From the NCBI RefSeq assembly GCF_022750545.1, contig NZ_PUIC01000002.1:248001-312000 (forward strand): 64,000 nucleotides of DNA. Reading direction: 5' to 3'. The position numbers and the translations under genes were made by a program. Position 1 is the first letter of the stretch. Every line of letters begins with the position of its first letter. The notes below the pieces were generated by a model. The model saw only the letters and a list, made by a program, of their open reading frames with translations, ran no database searches and had not been told where the DNA came from. The DNA is from Caulobacter sp. CCUG 60055. Lineage in GTDB: Bacteria; Pseudomonadota; Alphaproteobacteria; Caulobacterales; Caulobacteraceae. Shown here one piece after another: positions 52,997 to 61,075 of the stretch.

Positions 52997-53044
52997 CCGC
53001 CCAGCCGCGAACTCCCCCCTCGCGCGGCTGGGCGGTCGTTTTCT
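52997..53044 (+). terminator. rho-independent-type terminator
   Basis: A perfect 13-bp stem (CCGCCCAGCCGCG / CGCGGCTGGGCGG) with a 13-nt loop is followed by TCGTTTTCT. It ends 34 bp before the metallohydrolase ATG, so that gene probably has its own promoter or relies on read-through. Confidence 0.75.
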
Positions 53045-53077
53045 CCGGTCTCGGAACCTTCAGCCCTGGAGCGTCTC

Positions 53078-54721
53078 ATGTCGCCTGTCGCCGCCCTCAA
53101 ATTCGTCCGAACCTGGTTGTCGCTGGCCTTGCTGGCGGTCGTCGCGCCCTGGATCGCAACCACGCCCGCCCGCGCCGCAGACCGGACGCCGGATGTCGTC
53201 CTGGAAGGCGAGGTGCGCGGCGGACAGAGCGGAGCGGACCTGGACCTGCCCTTCACCGTGCCCGCCGGCACGGCCGCGGTGCGGGTGGTGGTCGACTATC
53301 CGCATACTCCCCACGGCGCGATCCTCTACACGGGCCTTTACGATCCGCAGCGGTTCCGGGGCTGGGGCGGCGGCATCAAGACCGATTTCACCGTGGCCGA
53401 GGCCTTCGCCTCGCCGTCGTTCAACCTCGGTCCCATCCCGCCGGGGGGCTGGCGGCTGGCGATGGGCGTCGCTTTCGCCGGGCGGGGCCCGGCCACGCCC
53501 TATCAGGTGAAGATCTATTTCAGTCGGGCGACGGACATGGAGCACGTGGCCTTCGCCAATGCGCCCCTGCGAACCGAGGCGGGCTGGTATCGCGGCGACC
53601 TGCACGCCCACACCGGCGACAGCGACGGCGCCTGCCTCAGCCTCGGCGGCCGCCCGGCGCCGTGCCCAGCCTTCTTCACCCTGCAGTCGGCGGTGGATCG
53701 CGGCCTCGATTTCGTGGCCGTCACCGACCACAACGTCACCTCGCACTTCGGCATGCTCGGCGGGCTCCAGGCCTATTTCGACACGCTTCTCGTTCTGCCG
53801 GGCCGCGAGATCACCACCCGTTTCGGCCACGCCAACCTGATCGGACCGATGGGCGACCTCGAGATCGGTCTGGGCCGGCCGGGCGCCGAGGACATGACCG
53901 CGCTGCTCAAGGCCGCCAAGGCGAGCGGCGGCTTCCTGTCCATCAACCACCCCGCCCTGGCGTCGGGCGAGGACTGCCTGGGCTGCGGCTGGACGGCCGA
54001 TATCGACTACGGCCTGGTTCAGGGCGTCGAGGCGGTCAATGGCGGCACCATCGCCGAGGCGCCGCCCGGGGCGCAGGACGCGGCGCCCGGCTTCCATATC
54101 CCGTTCTGGCAGGAGCGCCTCAACGCCGGCCACCGGCTGATCGGCGTCGGCGGCAGCGACAATCACGACCCCCGTCAGGCGCTCGGCCGGGGCTCGCCGA
54201 TCGGCCCGCAGTCGCCCCTCGGCTATCCGGCGACGGTGGTCTACGCGCGGGAGCTTTCCCAGGTCGCGATCCTGGACGGCCTGCGCTCGGGCCGGGTGTT
54301 CGTCGACCTGCGTTCCGGCCGCGGCCGCGTCCTCGACCTTTCGGCCCGCCTCGGAGGGGCCTCGGCGGTGATGGGCGGAACCCTCGCCGCGCCGGCCAGG
54401 GGAGGCGGTCCGCTGACGGGCGACATCCATGTCATGGGCGCCAAGGGGGGCAAGGTCGAACTGATCGTCGACGGCGCGCCTCGCGCGCTGGCCTCGGACC
54501 GGATCGACCTCGACGACTGGACAACGTCCTTCCGCCTGGCCGACCCGCGCGGCGTCAGATGGTTCCGCGTCAACGTCCGCGATCCGGACGGCCGCCTGGC
54601 CATGGTCGGCAACCCGATCTTCCTGGACCACGGTCAGGACGCCGCCGGCCGAACGACGGGCGGAAATCGGCCGCCGGAGATCGCGGGCGCGTCTCCGGCG
54701 TCAGGCAAGCCCCGGAAATAA
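53078..54721 (+). CDS. exported PHP-domain metallohydrolase (CehA/McbA-like)
   Basis: A 547-aa protein with a signal peptide ('FVRTWLSLALLAVVAPWIATTPARAAD'). An N-terminal beta-sandwich (~40-160) precedes a PHP-type catalytic domain (~175-430). 'WYRGDLHAHTGDSDG' is the first metal motif, 'DFVAVTDHNVTSHFG' the second, 'GREITTRFGHANLIG' the third, 'FLSINHPA' the fourth and 'VGGSDNHDP' the last. This is the CehA/McbA family, which includes esterases and phosphoesterases acting on carbamates and phosphodiesters. A C-terminal beta domain follows (~440-520). It sits behind a TonB receptor and probably hydrolyses what that receptor takes up, but the substrate is unknown. Confidence 0.88.
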   Translation: MSPVAALKFVRTWLSLALLAVVAPWIATTPARAADRTPDVVLEGEVRGGQSGADLDLPFTVPAGTAAVRVVVDYPHTPHGAILYTGLYDPQRFRGWGGGIKTDFTVAEAFASPSFNLGPIPPGGWRLAMGVAFAGRGPATPYQVKIYFSRATDMEHVAFANAPLRTEAGWYRGDLHAHTGDSDGACLSLGGRPAPCPAFFTLQSAVDRGLDFVAVTDHNVTSHFGMLGGLQAYFDTLLVLPGREITTRFGHANLIGPMGDLEIGLGRPGAEDMTALLKAAKASGGFLSINHPALASGEDCLGCGWTADIDYGLVQGVEAVNGGTIAEAPPGAQDAAPGFHIPFWQERLNAGHRLIGVGGSDNHDPRQALGRGSPIGPQSPLGYPATVVYARELSQVAILDGLRSGRVFVDLRSGRGRVLDLSARLGGASAVMGGTLAAPARGGGPLTGDIHVMGAKGGKVELIVDGAPRALASDRIDLDDWTTSFRLADPRGVRWFRVNVRDPDGRLAMVGNPIFLDHGQDAAGRTTGGNRPPEIAGASPASGKPRK

Positions 54722-54809
54722 CGAGCGGAATCATCGCCTGAAAACCGAGCGTCGAGCCGGGTATCTGTCGACATCGCGACGAGGTCGGAAGCCGTGCATA
54801 CATCGTCAC

Positions 54810-54825
54810 GACGATCCGGATCGTC
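54810..54825. other. 16-bp perfect palindrome GACGATCCGGATCGTC
   Basis: It lies between the convergent stops at 54721 and 54856. With no loop it is unlikely to be a good terminator, and it may be a protein-binding or methylation-related site. No gene lies in the gap. Confidence 0.35.
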
Positions 54826-54855
54826 TCCGGCGGGCGGCTCGGCCTGACAAGACCC

Positions 54856-56241
54856 TCAGGGCCGTTCCGACAAGATCGACCGGTAGGTGTTCGCGACCTT
54901 GTCGAGCAGCGCGTCGGTCTCCTGCCGGTCGCGCCAGACGCCGGCGGCCATGACGCCGTCGCGCGCCTCCAGCGCGCGGAGGTCGGTCAGGGGGTTGTCG
55001 CGCAGCAACAGCAGATCGGCGCGGCAGCCCACCGCGATGACGCCGAAGCAGGGTTCCTGGCGCGTCCTGGCCATCATCTCGCCGGGGGTGCGGGTGGCGG
55101 TGGAGAGCGCCGCGAAGTTGCTCAGCCCGGCGGCGTGCAGCGCATAAAGGTCGGCCCGCAGCGATGCGCCGGGATAGGAGCCAGGGATCGCCGGGGCGTC
55201 GGTGCCGGCGATCAGCGGCACGCCGGCGTCGCTCAATGCGCGTGCGAAGCGGCCGAGGAAGGCCGCACGATTGCTCAGGCTGCCGGTCCGCTTGTCATAG
55301 CCCGCGCCGCGCCAGGCGATGCGCATCTCGGGATCGAGCCAGGCCCAGTCGGGGCGGCGCATATAGGCTTCCACGACGTCAGGCCGCCCGAACTGCTCGG
55401 CGATCGTCGCGTAGGTGAAGAGATCGGCGGTGATATAGGCGCCCGACCGCTTGGTGAAGGCGACCGCCGCCGGGATCGCGCTGTCGGGCGGCGCCGCGGC
55501 GCCCACCTTGGCGTCGGGCGGGAAGAAGGCGGTGTAGAGATATTCCTCGAGGTGGGCGACCATCACTTGCCCCGCCGCCAGCTGGCGTTCGACGCCGACC
55601 CTGGTCACGCCGTGGCCGACAAGCGGGACGCCCTGGCGCGAGGCTTCCTGCGCGAGCACGGCGAAGACGTCGGGCGCGAGGTTGTTGTAGACCTTGATGA
55701 AGTCGTAGCGGTTCGACTTGGCGAGGGCGACGACCGCGACCGCCTCGGCCGGGCTCGCGACGACGAGCTGGCCATATTCGGGCGTGCCGTCGATGCGCAG
55801 CGCCAGATAGACGTGCGGGCCGGGGCGCTTGCCGGAATTGACCGCCGGCGCGACCTGATCGACGAACTCGGCTGAGGCGCCGCCCATGTTCAGCACGGTC
55901 GTCACGCCATTGGCGAGGAAGACGGCCAGGTCGCGGCTGTTCGAGGAATGGACGTGCATGTCGGCCAGTCCAGGAACGAGATAGCCGCCGCGTCCGTCGA
56001 TCTCCCGGACGGCGTTCGGAGCTGGCAGGTGCGCGCCGATCGCCGCGATCTTGCCGTCGACGACGAGCACCGACTGATCCGGGACGGTCCGCTCGCGATC
56101 CATCGGCACGACCGTCACATGCCGGAAGAGCGTGGCGGGCGGGGCGGGGGGCGTTTCGGCGGCGCGCACGCCGCCGCAGACCAGGCCGGCCGCCAGAAGG
56201 ATGGCGGCCGCCGCAAAGAGTTTCGTCGTGTCGATGTTCAT
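54856..56241 (-). CDS. exported amidohydrolase-family protein (imidazolonepropionase/prolidase-like)
   Basis: A 461-aa amidohydrolase. It has a signal peptide ('LFAAAAILLAAGLVCGGVRAAE'), an N-terminal beta part ('TLFRHVTVVPMDRERTVPDQSVLVVDGKIAAIG'), 'LVPGLADMHVHSSNS' with the HxH metal motif, a Lys-bearing 'YDFIKVYNNLAPD', 'GVPLVGHGVT' and 'VAHLEEYLYT' (His ligands), and 'LIAGTDAPAIPGSYPG' with the Asp. The C-terminus returns to the beta sandwich ('GVIAVGCRADLLLLRDNPL'). Secreted members often act on Xaa-Pro or acyl-amino-acid substrates. It lies downstream of the GNAT gene with a 160-bp gap; co-transcription is uncertain. Confidence 0.9.
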   Translation of the reverse strand: MNIDTTKLFAAAAILLAAGLVCGGVRAAETPPAPPATLFRHVTVVPMDRERTVPDQSVLVVDGKIAAIGAHLPAPNAVREIDGRGGYLVPGLADMHVHSSNSRDLAVFLANGVTTVLNMGGASAEFVDQVAPAVNSGKRPGPHVYLALRIDGTPEYGQLVVASPAEAVAVVALAKSNRYDFIKVYNNLAPDVFAVLAQEASRQGVPLVGHGVTRVGVERQLAAGQVMVAHLEEYLYTAFFPPDAKVGAAAPPDSAIPAAVAFTKRSGAYITADLFTYATIAEQFGRPDVVEAYMRRPDWAWLDPEMRIAWRGAGYDKRTGSLSNRAAFLGRFARALSDAGVPLIAGTDAPAIPGSYPGASLRADLYALHAAGLSNFAALSTATRTPGEMMARTRQEPCFGVIAVGCRADLLLLRDNPLTDLRALEARDGVMAAGVWRDRQETDALLDKVANTYRSILSERP

Positions 56242-56401
56242 GGCTCAACGATCTTCGAGGACAGGGCGACGACGCTCCGCCAGCCGAGGGTGATCGATTT
56301 CCGGCCGCCTCACAATCCACCGCAGCGGCGTCGTCGCCCCGCGCGTGGGGGGGCGCCGGTCACAGGCGTCTTAGCGATCCCCGCCCCGCCTTCTTAGGGT
56401 T

Positions 56402-56965
56402 CTACGAGGCCGTTTGGACGTCTGCGCCGGCCGGCCGCTTGCGGGCGGCGGCGTTCAAATACCAGAAGAGCGCCACCTCGTCGGCTACGTCGGGACCGAG
56501 CTCGCGATAAAGAAGGCGATCGTAACCGCCGAGGACAAAGCCATAGCGCATATAGAATCTGCAGGCTGCGACGTTGTTGGATTGGGTCTCCAGCCGGATC
56601 GCTCCCAGCCCTTGGTCAAGCGTCCAGTCGACAACCCTGTCCATCAATGCGGTCGCCAGTCCGCGCCGGCGAAACGATCGGGCCACCGCGATATCGTCGA
56701 CCATGACGCAGCCGTTCCATCCCCGGCTGGCGGCGATGTATCCGGCGATGTCTCCGCCTTCGCTCGCCAAGAACAGAACGCTGTCCGGGCCGTCGCACCG
56801 TTCAAACAGCGCATCGTCCGTTTCATAGGCTTTGCGCCTTTGCGCGCGTGGCTCGATGCGCGATGGCGCGGCATCGAAGGGCCCTACGAGGACGCTATCG
56901 ATCTCGAAGGAGAAATCGACTTCCTCAGCCGATCTTGGGAGCGCGTCTACACGAATGATTTGCAT
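56402..56965 (-). CDS. GNAT acetyltransferase resembling streptothricin N-acetyltransferase
   Basis: A 187-aa GNAT. The acetyl-CoA loop is 'VARSFRRRGLATALMD', preceded by 'CVMVDDIAV'. The stretch 'LGAIRLETQSNNVAACRFYMRYGFVLGGYDRLLYRELGP' closely follows the Sat/SatA pattern ('IRLETQTNNVPAC...GF.LGG.D'), and 'EVALFWYL' matches the Sat C-terminus. This suggests acetylation of streptothricin or a related beta-lysine-bearing amine, but the identification rests on recalled motif similarity. The ATG at 56965 lacks a strong ribosome site; a TTG at 57022 is an alternative. IS6-type transposase remnants lie right upstream, which fits an acquired resistance-type gene. Confidence 0.75.
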   Translation of the reverse strand: MQIIRVDALPRSAEEVDFSFEIDSVLVGPFDAAPSRIEPRAQRRKAYETDDALFERCDGPDSVLFLASEGGDIAGYIAASRGWNGCVMVDDIAVARSFRRRGLATALMDRVVDWTLDQGLGAIRLETQSNNVAACRFYMRYGFVLGGYDRLLYRELGPDVADEVALFWYLNAAARKRPAGADVQTAS

Positions 56966-57077
56966 GGCGTCCAAGATACCGGGGCCGCCTGGGAGGGACC
57001 AGAGGATCGCTCTTCCGACCAAATGACCGACCGGCCGAAGCCGGCTATCTCGCGCCGCGCTGAGGGACTGGTTTGGC

Positions 57078-57470
57078 TTGATGATACGCGCAGTCCGACC
57101 GATTTCATTCGAGCATCACCGCCTTCCGCCGGGCGTCATCCGCTACGCGGTCTGGCTCCATTTCAGGTTCACGCTCAGCATCCGCGATGTTGATGGAGCT
57201 GCTGGCTCAGCGCGGGATCGAGGTCAGCCGCGAGGCGATCCGGTGCTAGGTAAACAAGTTCGGCCCGGTGATCGTAGTGAGCCTGTGTCGGCGGCGAGCG
57301 CCACCATCTACAACACCTTCGGTCTCCAGCCCCATTTGATCCGCCAATCGAGGCTCCGCCAATTCCGGGCTGCGACTGATCAGGCGTGGATGGAAGCAAC
57401 GATCGCCGCTTGAACCGAGGACGCGGGGAAGGGCGCGCTGCGTCCGTCGCGAGTTAAGTTGTCGACACCC
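57078..57470 (+). pseudogene. IS6-family transposase remnant 1 (frameshift, stop, internal deletion)
   Basis: The N-terminal segment 'RPISFEHHRLPPGVIRYAVWLHFRFTLSIRDV' matches IS6/IS26-type transposases. It then shifts frame near 57190 into 'MELLAQRGIEVSREAIRC', meets a TAG at 57247 where the family has Trp, and continues 'VNKFGPVI'. The catalytic DDE core is missing. The C-terminal tail 'IYNTFGLQPHLIRQSRLRQFRAA' resumes near 57300 and ends at 57413. A right-end-like stretch ending GTTGTCGACACCC reaches 57470 and is shared with remnant 2. It cannot encode a working transposase. Confidence 0.8.
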
Positions 57471-57576
57471 GCGTCGGCGCGACAATCCTGGACGATGGAA
57501 GACATTGCGGAGCGGATCAAAGCGCGGTGGCCGAAGCCGGACCGCGCGGGGCCCATAAGAAGCGAGGTACCAGCAA

Positions 57577-57750
57577 GTGTTCAATCTGATATTAGGTGGT
57601 CTCGTGATCGTTTGGATAGGTGCGACCGCGTCGGCCTATCGGGCGTGGGGAGCGAAAGGGCTTCTCGGGATCCCGATTGGAGTGATCATCCTGCTCGGGC
57701 TGTGGCTGGGTATGGCACGGCTGTTGAGTGGGCCGAGCGGCGGCCTCTGA
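57577..57750 (+). CDS. 57-codon putative membrane protein between IS6 remnants
   Basis: A GTG-started frame encodes 57 residues with two hydrophobic helices ('LILGGLVIVWIGATASAY' and 'LLGIPIGVIILLGLWLGMARLL') joined by a short basic turn 'RAWGAKG'. GCGAGG lies 9 bp before the GTG. Composition and helix spacing look protein-like, and codon use has G/C at most third positions. No family was recognised. It sits in the ~300 bp between two decayed IS6 copies. Confidence 0.5.
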   Translation: MFNLILGGLVIVWIGATASAYRAWGAKGLLGIPIGVIILLGLWLGMARLLSGPSGGL

Positions 57751-57771
57751 AATCCAAACTGAGAATTATCC

Positions 57772-58155
57772 CGCTGGACGTGTTCGACCGGAGATCATCA
57801 CGACGGACAAGCTGGCCCTGTACCGGGCGGCGGCCAAGGCGTTGAACCTGCTGGAGCGTCACCGGCCGGGCGGCATGCGCGAAAACAATCGGGCTGAAAA
57901 CTCGCATCTGCCGATCCGACGACGGGAGCGGAAGATGCAGAAGTTCAAAAGCCAGGGCTCAGACCAGCGCTTCCTCGCCACTTACGCCGTCGTCCACAAC
58001 ACCTTCAACCTGCAGCCCCATCTGATCCGTCGATCGACGCTCCGCCAATTCCGGGCCGCGGCTCATCAGGCGTGGGCGGAGGCGACGTTCGCCGCCTGAG
58101 GGTCATAATGGGGGAGGGCGCTCTGCGTTCGCTGGGACTTAGGTTGTCAGCACCC
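57772..58155 (+). pseudogene. IS6-family transposase remnant 2 (C-terminal part only)
   Basis: About 110 C-terminal residues remain: 'EIITTDKLALYRAAAKALN' with one catalytic Asp, and 'NRAENSHLPIRRRERKMQKFKS' with the catalytic Glu, then 'VVHNTFNLQPHLIRRSTLRQFRAA', ending at 58099. The N-terminal half and first Asp are absent. The right-end-like sequence GTTGTCAGCACCC near 58155 parallels that of remnant 1. Both remnants point the same way. Confidence 0.8.
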
Positions 58156-58245
58156 ACACCATCACGACGGCCCGGATCACCTCCAGCGAGCTGTCAAACC
58201 AACGGCCAGATCGACGGCGCAAGCCGTTTGGGCTGACGAAACCCG

Positions 58246-59754
58246 TCAGCCCTTTGCGGGGGCGCTGCTGGAAGGGCCGGCGGCCGGCGCGGCGGGGAGC
58301 CGGCGACGAACCGTCAGGCTCGCAAGCAGGGCCAGGGCGATCGCGCCGATGCACAGACGGCCGAACAGGTCCCCAATCTTCACATAGAGCGTCGGAATCG
58401 GCTTGCCGATATTCGCGGTGGCGACGAGCACCGTGCCTGGCGCCGGCCGGCTTTCCGCCTCGGCCAGGATGCGGCCGTAGGGATCGGCCACGGTGACCCT
58501 GCCGTGAGCCGCGGCGCGGATGATCGAGAAGCCGTTTTCGACGCCTCGCAGAACCGCTGGGCGGGAGTGGCTCCAGCCGTCCGTGTCGTAATCGCCGGCG
58601 GGGATCAGCAGAGCGTCCACTCCCAGCTGGCCATAACGACGTGCGAGCGGAGGGAAATCGAGATCCTTGCAGATCGCGACCCCGATGGACTTGTTGTCCA
58701 TCTGAAATGTCGAATAGCCGTTCCAGGGCGTGACCAGCGAAGCTTCGAACCCCGGCACCAGATGGTGTTTCGCGTAGCTGGCGACCTGTTGACCGTCCGG
58801 CCCGAAGACCCAGGCGCGGTTGCGGGTCAGCTTGCCCTCCTGCGTGGCGACGCCGGCGAGAATGTAGGCGGCGTGGCGGCGCGCCGCATCGCTCAGGCGC
58901 GTAGCCAGCAGGCCCTGACGAGTGGAATCCGCCAGAGCGATGGCTTCCGTGAAGACGATCACGCGCGCGCCCTGAGCCGATGCGCGGTCCGCGCCGGCGA
59001 AGTAGGCGTCCCAGATGGGATCCTCATGCGTAGCGTCCAGGGGCTTGCTGTCCGGCTGATCGATCGAGACCAAGCCAACCTTCACCGGGACGGTCTGCAA
59101 GGGGATGGAGAGCCGGATCAGGCCGCCGGCGACGATCGCGACGGCCAAAACGAACGCGGGCGCATAGGCCAGCTTGCCGCTCCGGCGCGGATCCAGGGCC
59201 AGGGCCGCGGCGGCCGCCGGAAGGCAGATCAAAAAGACGACGCCGGCCATTCCCGCGAAAGCCGCCACCTGGATCACCGGCAACGCGTCCATCTGGCTAT
59301 AGGCGAGGCTGCCCAGCGTCCCGTGCGGCGAAGTCGCGCCGAGCACGGTGTCCATGGCCGCCCACGTCGTCGGATAGACGAAGGCCGCCAGCCATGCGGG
59401 GAGCCTCGCGGCCACGACGCGGGTGACCAGGATCACCACGGCCCAGGTGATCGCGGACAAGGCGCCGTAGATCGCCGCCGCCGCCGGTCCGCCCACGCTG
59501 GCGATGTAACTGAACAGCGAAGCGCCCAGGACGCCCCCCGCGACGGCGCCAAGAGCCGCCGCCTCCCAGATCGGCGCGCGCGCGGCGGCCACGAGCAGGA
59601 AAAGCGGCGCGATCCAGGCGAGCCACCATACGGGATGGAGACTATGCGAGACGGCGAGGAGCCCGCCCGAGATGACGGCTGCGGCCAGGCGCCAGCGACG
59701 GTGTTCCAAAATGGCGAGGCGGTCTCGCCCCGCATCGTCTGCCGTTCTGCTCAT
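58246..59754 (-). CDS. apolipoprotein N-acyltransferase-like membrane nitrilase
   Basis: A 502-aa protein with about six N-terminal membrane helices (~residues 20-220) followed by a periplasmic carbon-nitrogen hydrolase domain (~240-460) and a last helix. The triad is visible: Glu in 'VIVFTEAIAL', Lys in 'VASYAKHHLVPGFE' and Cys in 'IGVAICKDLDFP'. This is the Lnt architecture. Lnt acylates the N-terminus of lipoproteins in the inner membrane. It sits beside peptide-uptake genes rather than the usual Lnt context, and several Lnt landmarks differ, so it may be a paralogue acting on another amine or amide. The ATG has GGGAGGACC before it. Confidence 0.82.
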   Translation of the reverse strand: MSRTADDAGRDRLAILEHRRWRLAAAVISGGLLAVSHSLHPVWWLAWIAPLFLLVAAARAPIWEAAALGAVAGGVLGASLFSYIASVGGPAAAAIYGALSAITWAVVILVTRVVAARLPAWLAAFVYPTTWAAMDTVLGATSPHGTLGSLAYSQMDALPVIQVAAFAGMAGVVFLICLPAAAAALALDPRRSGKLAYAPAFVLAVAIVAGGLIRLSIPLQTVPVKVGLVSIDQPDSKPLDATHEDPIWDAYFAGADRASAQGARVIVFTEAIALADSTRQGLLATRLSDAARRHAAYILAGVATQEGKLTRNRAWVFGPDGQQVASYAKHHLVPGFEASLVTPWNGYSTFQMDNKSIGVAICKDLDFPPLARRYGQLGVDALLIPAGDYDTDGWSHSRPAVLRGVENGFSIIRAAAHGRVTVADPYGRILAEAESRPAPGTVLVATANIGKPIPTLYVKIGDLFGRLCIGAIALALLASLTVRRRLPAAPAAGPSSSAPAKG

Positions 59755-59838
59755 GTCGTGGTCCTCCCGATAGGCTGCTGAGCGCGCGAGGTCGGCGCGC
59801 CGTTCGCCGTCGTCATGACCTCGCACGGGCATTTATAC

Positions 59839-59856
59839 TATTTATCATTATAAATA
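59839..59856. promoter_or_regulatory. AT-rich palindromic motif, copy 1 (upstream of Lnt-like gene)
   Basis: TATTTATCATTATAAATA is a near-palindrome 84 bp before the Lnt-like start. Read on the minus strand it is TATTTATAATGATAAATA, matching 60941-60958 at 16 of 18 positions. It is a candidate site for the GntR protein encoded at 59953-60834. Confidence 0.55.
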
Positions 59857-59952
59857 CCAGTCGCGACGGATCCGGTCGCGACCGGCGACGGCGACCCGTG
59901 CAAAGCGGCCTCGCCGCCCGTCTCAGCCGGCGCGGTTTTCTGGAGCTGGCGG

Positions 59953-60834
59953 CTAGGTCGGCCTGGGTTTGCGACGCGTCCCGCTGGGGGCGGGGGGCGC
60001 ATCGTCGGCTTCGGTTGCGGTCTTCGCCTTCTGGCGGCCGGCGGGGGTCAGGGCGATCGTCGGCGGCCCGTCGGACTCCAGCACGAGCGAGCGCAGATAT
60101 TCGCCGCGCAGACGCTTCACGTAGTCCTCTGCCTCGATGATGTGTTCAAGCATCAAGGCGCGCGCGCGCGTCGCGTCGCGTTCGCGCAGGGCCTCCAGAA
60201 TCTTCCTGTGGGCGACGACATTGGCCCGCCCAAATGCGGCGTCGTGTTGAACGCCGCGGGCCAGGCGCACGGAGCGGACGAGCATTTCGTTCAGCGCCTG
60301 GCACATGAACCGCAAAACCTCGTTGGGATTGGCCTCCGCCAGAATGTCGTGGAAGTGCAGGTCTTCGGCCCGCTGGTCTAGCGCATGCGCCGGGCCCTGG
60401 GCGGCCGGCGCGCAGAAATCTATGCTCGCCTCCAGCAGCCGCAGGGTCTCCTCGGTGATATGCGGCACGGCGCCCGCAACCAGTTCGGGTTCGAGCAGCC
60501 GCCGCAGTTCGTAGATCTGCGCCAGATCGACCTCGCGGAAGAAGAAGAAGTTTTGCAGGAGCTGGAACGTGCGGTCGAACGGCACCGCGGCGATCGTCGC
60601 GCCGCCGTCCGGGCCGGTGCGCATCGTCACCAGCCCTTGCACCTCGAGAGATTTCAACGCCTCGCGCACGGTGCCCTTGCTCAATCCGAAGATGTCGAGG
60701 AGCTCTGCCTCCTTCGGCAGCCGGTCGCCGGGTTTCACGTGTCCGGCGATGATCCATCGCTTGATCTGCTCGACCATCTGGTCGCCGACCTTGCGCGATC
60801 TGGAGGTCGTTTCACGCATACCCTTGAGTCCCAT
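59953..60834 (-). CDS. GntR-family regulator, FadR/FCD subfamily
   Basis: A ~293-aa regulator. An N-terminal winged helix (~residues 15-80) reads 'IKRWIIAGHVKPGDRLPKEAELLDIFGLSKGTVREALKSLEVQGLVTMRTGPDGGATIA'. An FCD ligand-binding domain (~100-240) has 'LYELRRLLEP'-type starts ('IYELRRLLEPELVAGAV'), metal-site-like 'DLHFHDILAEA' and 'VVAHRKILEALRERD'. The tail is basic. GGGGACG precedes the ATG at 60834; TTG 60846 and ATG 60819 are alternatives. It separates the Lnt-like gene from the divergent receptor and peptidase and probably controls both sides. Confidence 0.9.
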   Translation of the reverse strand: MGLKGMRETTSRSRKVGDQMVEQIKRWIIAGHVKPGDRLPKEAELLDIFGLSKGTVREALKSLEVQGLVTMRTGPDGGATIAAVPFDRTFQLLQNFFFFREVDLAQIYELRRLLEPELVAGAVPHITEETLRLLEASIDFCAPAAQGPAHALDQRAEDLHFHDILAEANPNEVLRFMCQALNEMLVRSVRLARGVQHDAAFGRANVVAHRKILEALRERDATRARALMLEHIIEAEDYVKRLRGEYLRSLVLESDGPPTIALTPAGRQKAKTATEADDAPPAPSGTRRKPRPT

Positions 60835-60862
60835 CGTCCCCGGCAAATCGGCCGCTCACGGA

Positions 60863-60880
60863 TACTATTATCATAAATAC
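60863..60880. promoter_or_regulatory. AT-rich palindromic motif, copy 2 (upstream of gntR)
   Basis: TACTATTATCATAAATAC lies 28 bp before the GntR start and shares the TATTTAT / TGATAA halves of copies 1 and 3, with spacing shortened by 2 bp. It suits autoregulation. Confidence 0.45.
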
Positions 60881-60940
60881 CGGCCACGCAGCCGCTGGGC
60901 GATCTGGGCGAGTGCGGTCGCGGGCCTGTCTCGACAATCA

Positions 60941-60958
60941 TATTTATTATGATAATTA
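60941..60958. promoter_or_regulatory. AT-rich palindromic motif, copy 3 (upstream of receptor)
   Basis: TATTTATTATGATAATTA stands out in this GC-rich genome. It lies 117 bp before the receptor ATG at 61076 and matches copy 1 on the opposite strand. Confidence 0.55.
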
Positions 60959-61075
60959 TTCGATTTCAGCCGGGCGAGAGAACAGTCCGGTCGCCCGGAT
61001 GGACGCGTGGATGGCGAAATCGTTTCGAGCCCCATGCGCGCCGTCCTGGGAGACGCGCGGCAGAGGGGGAAGCGA

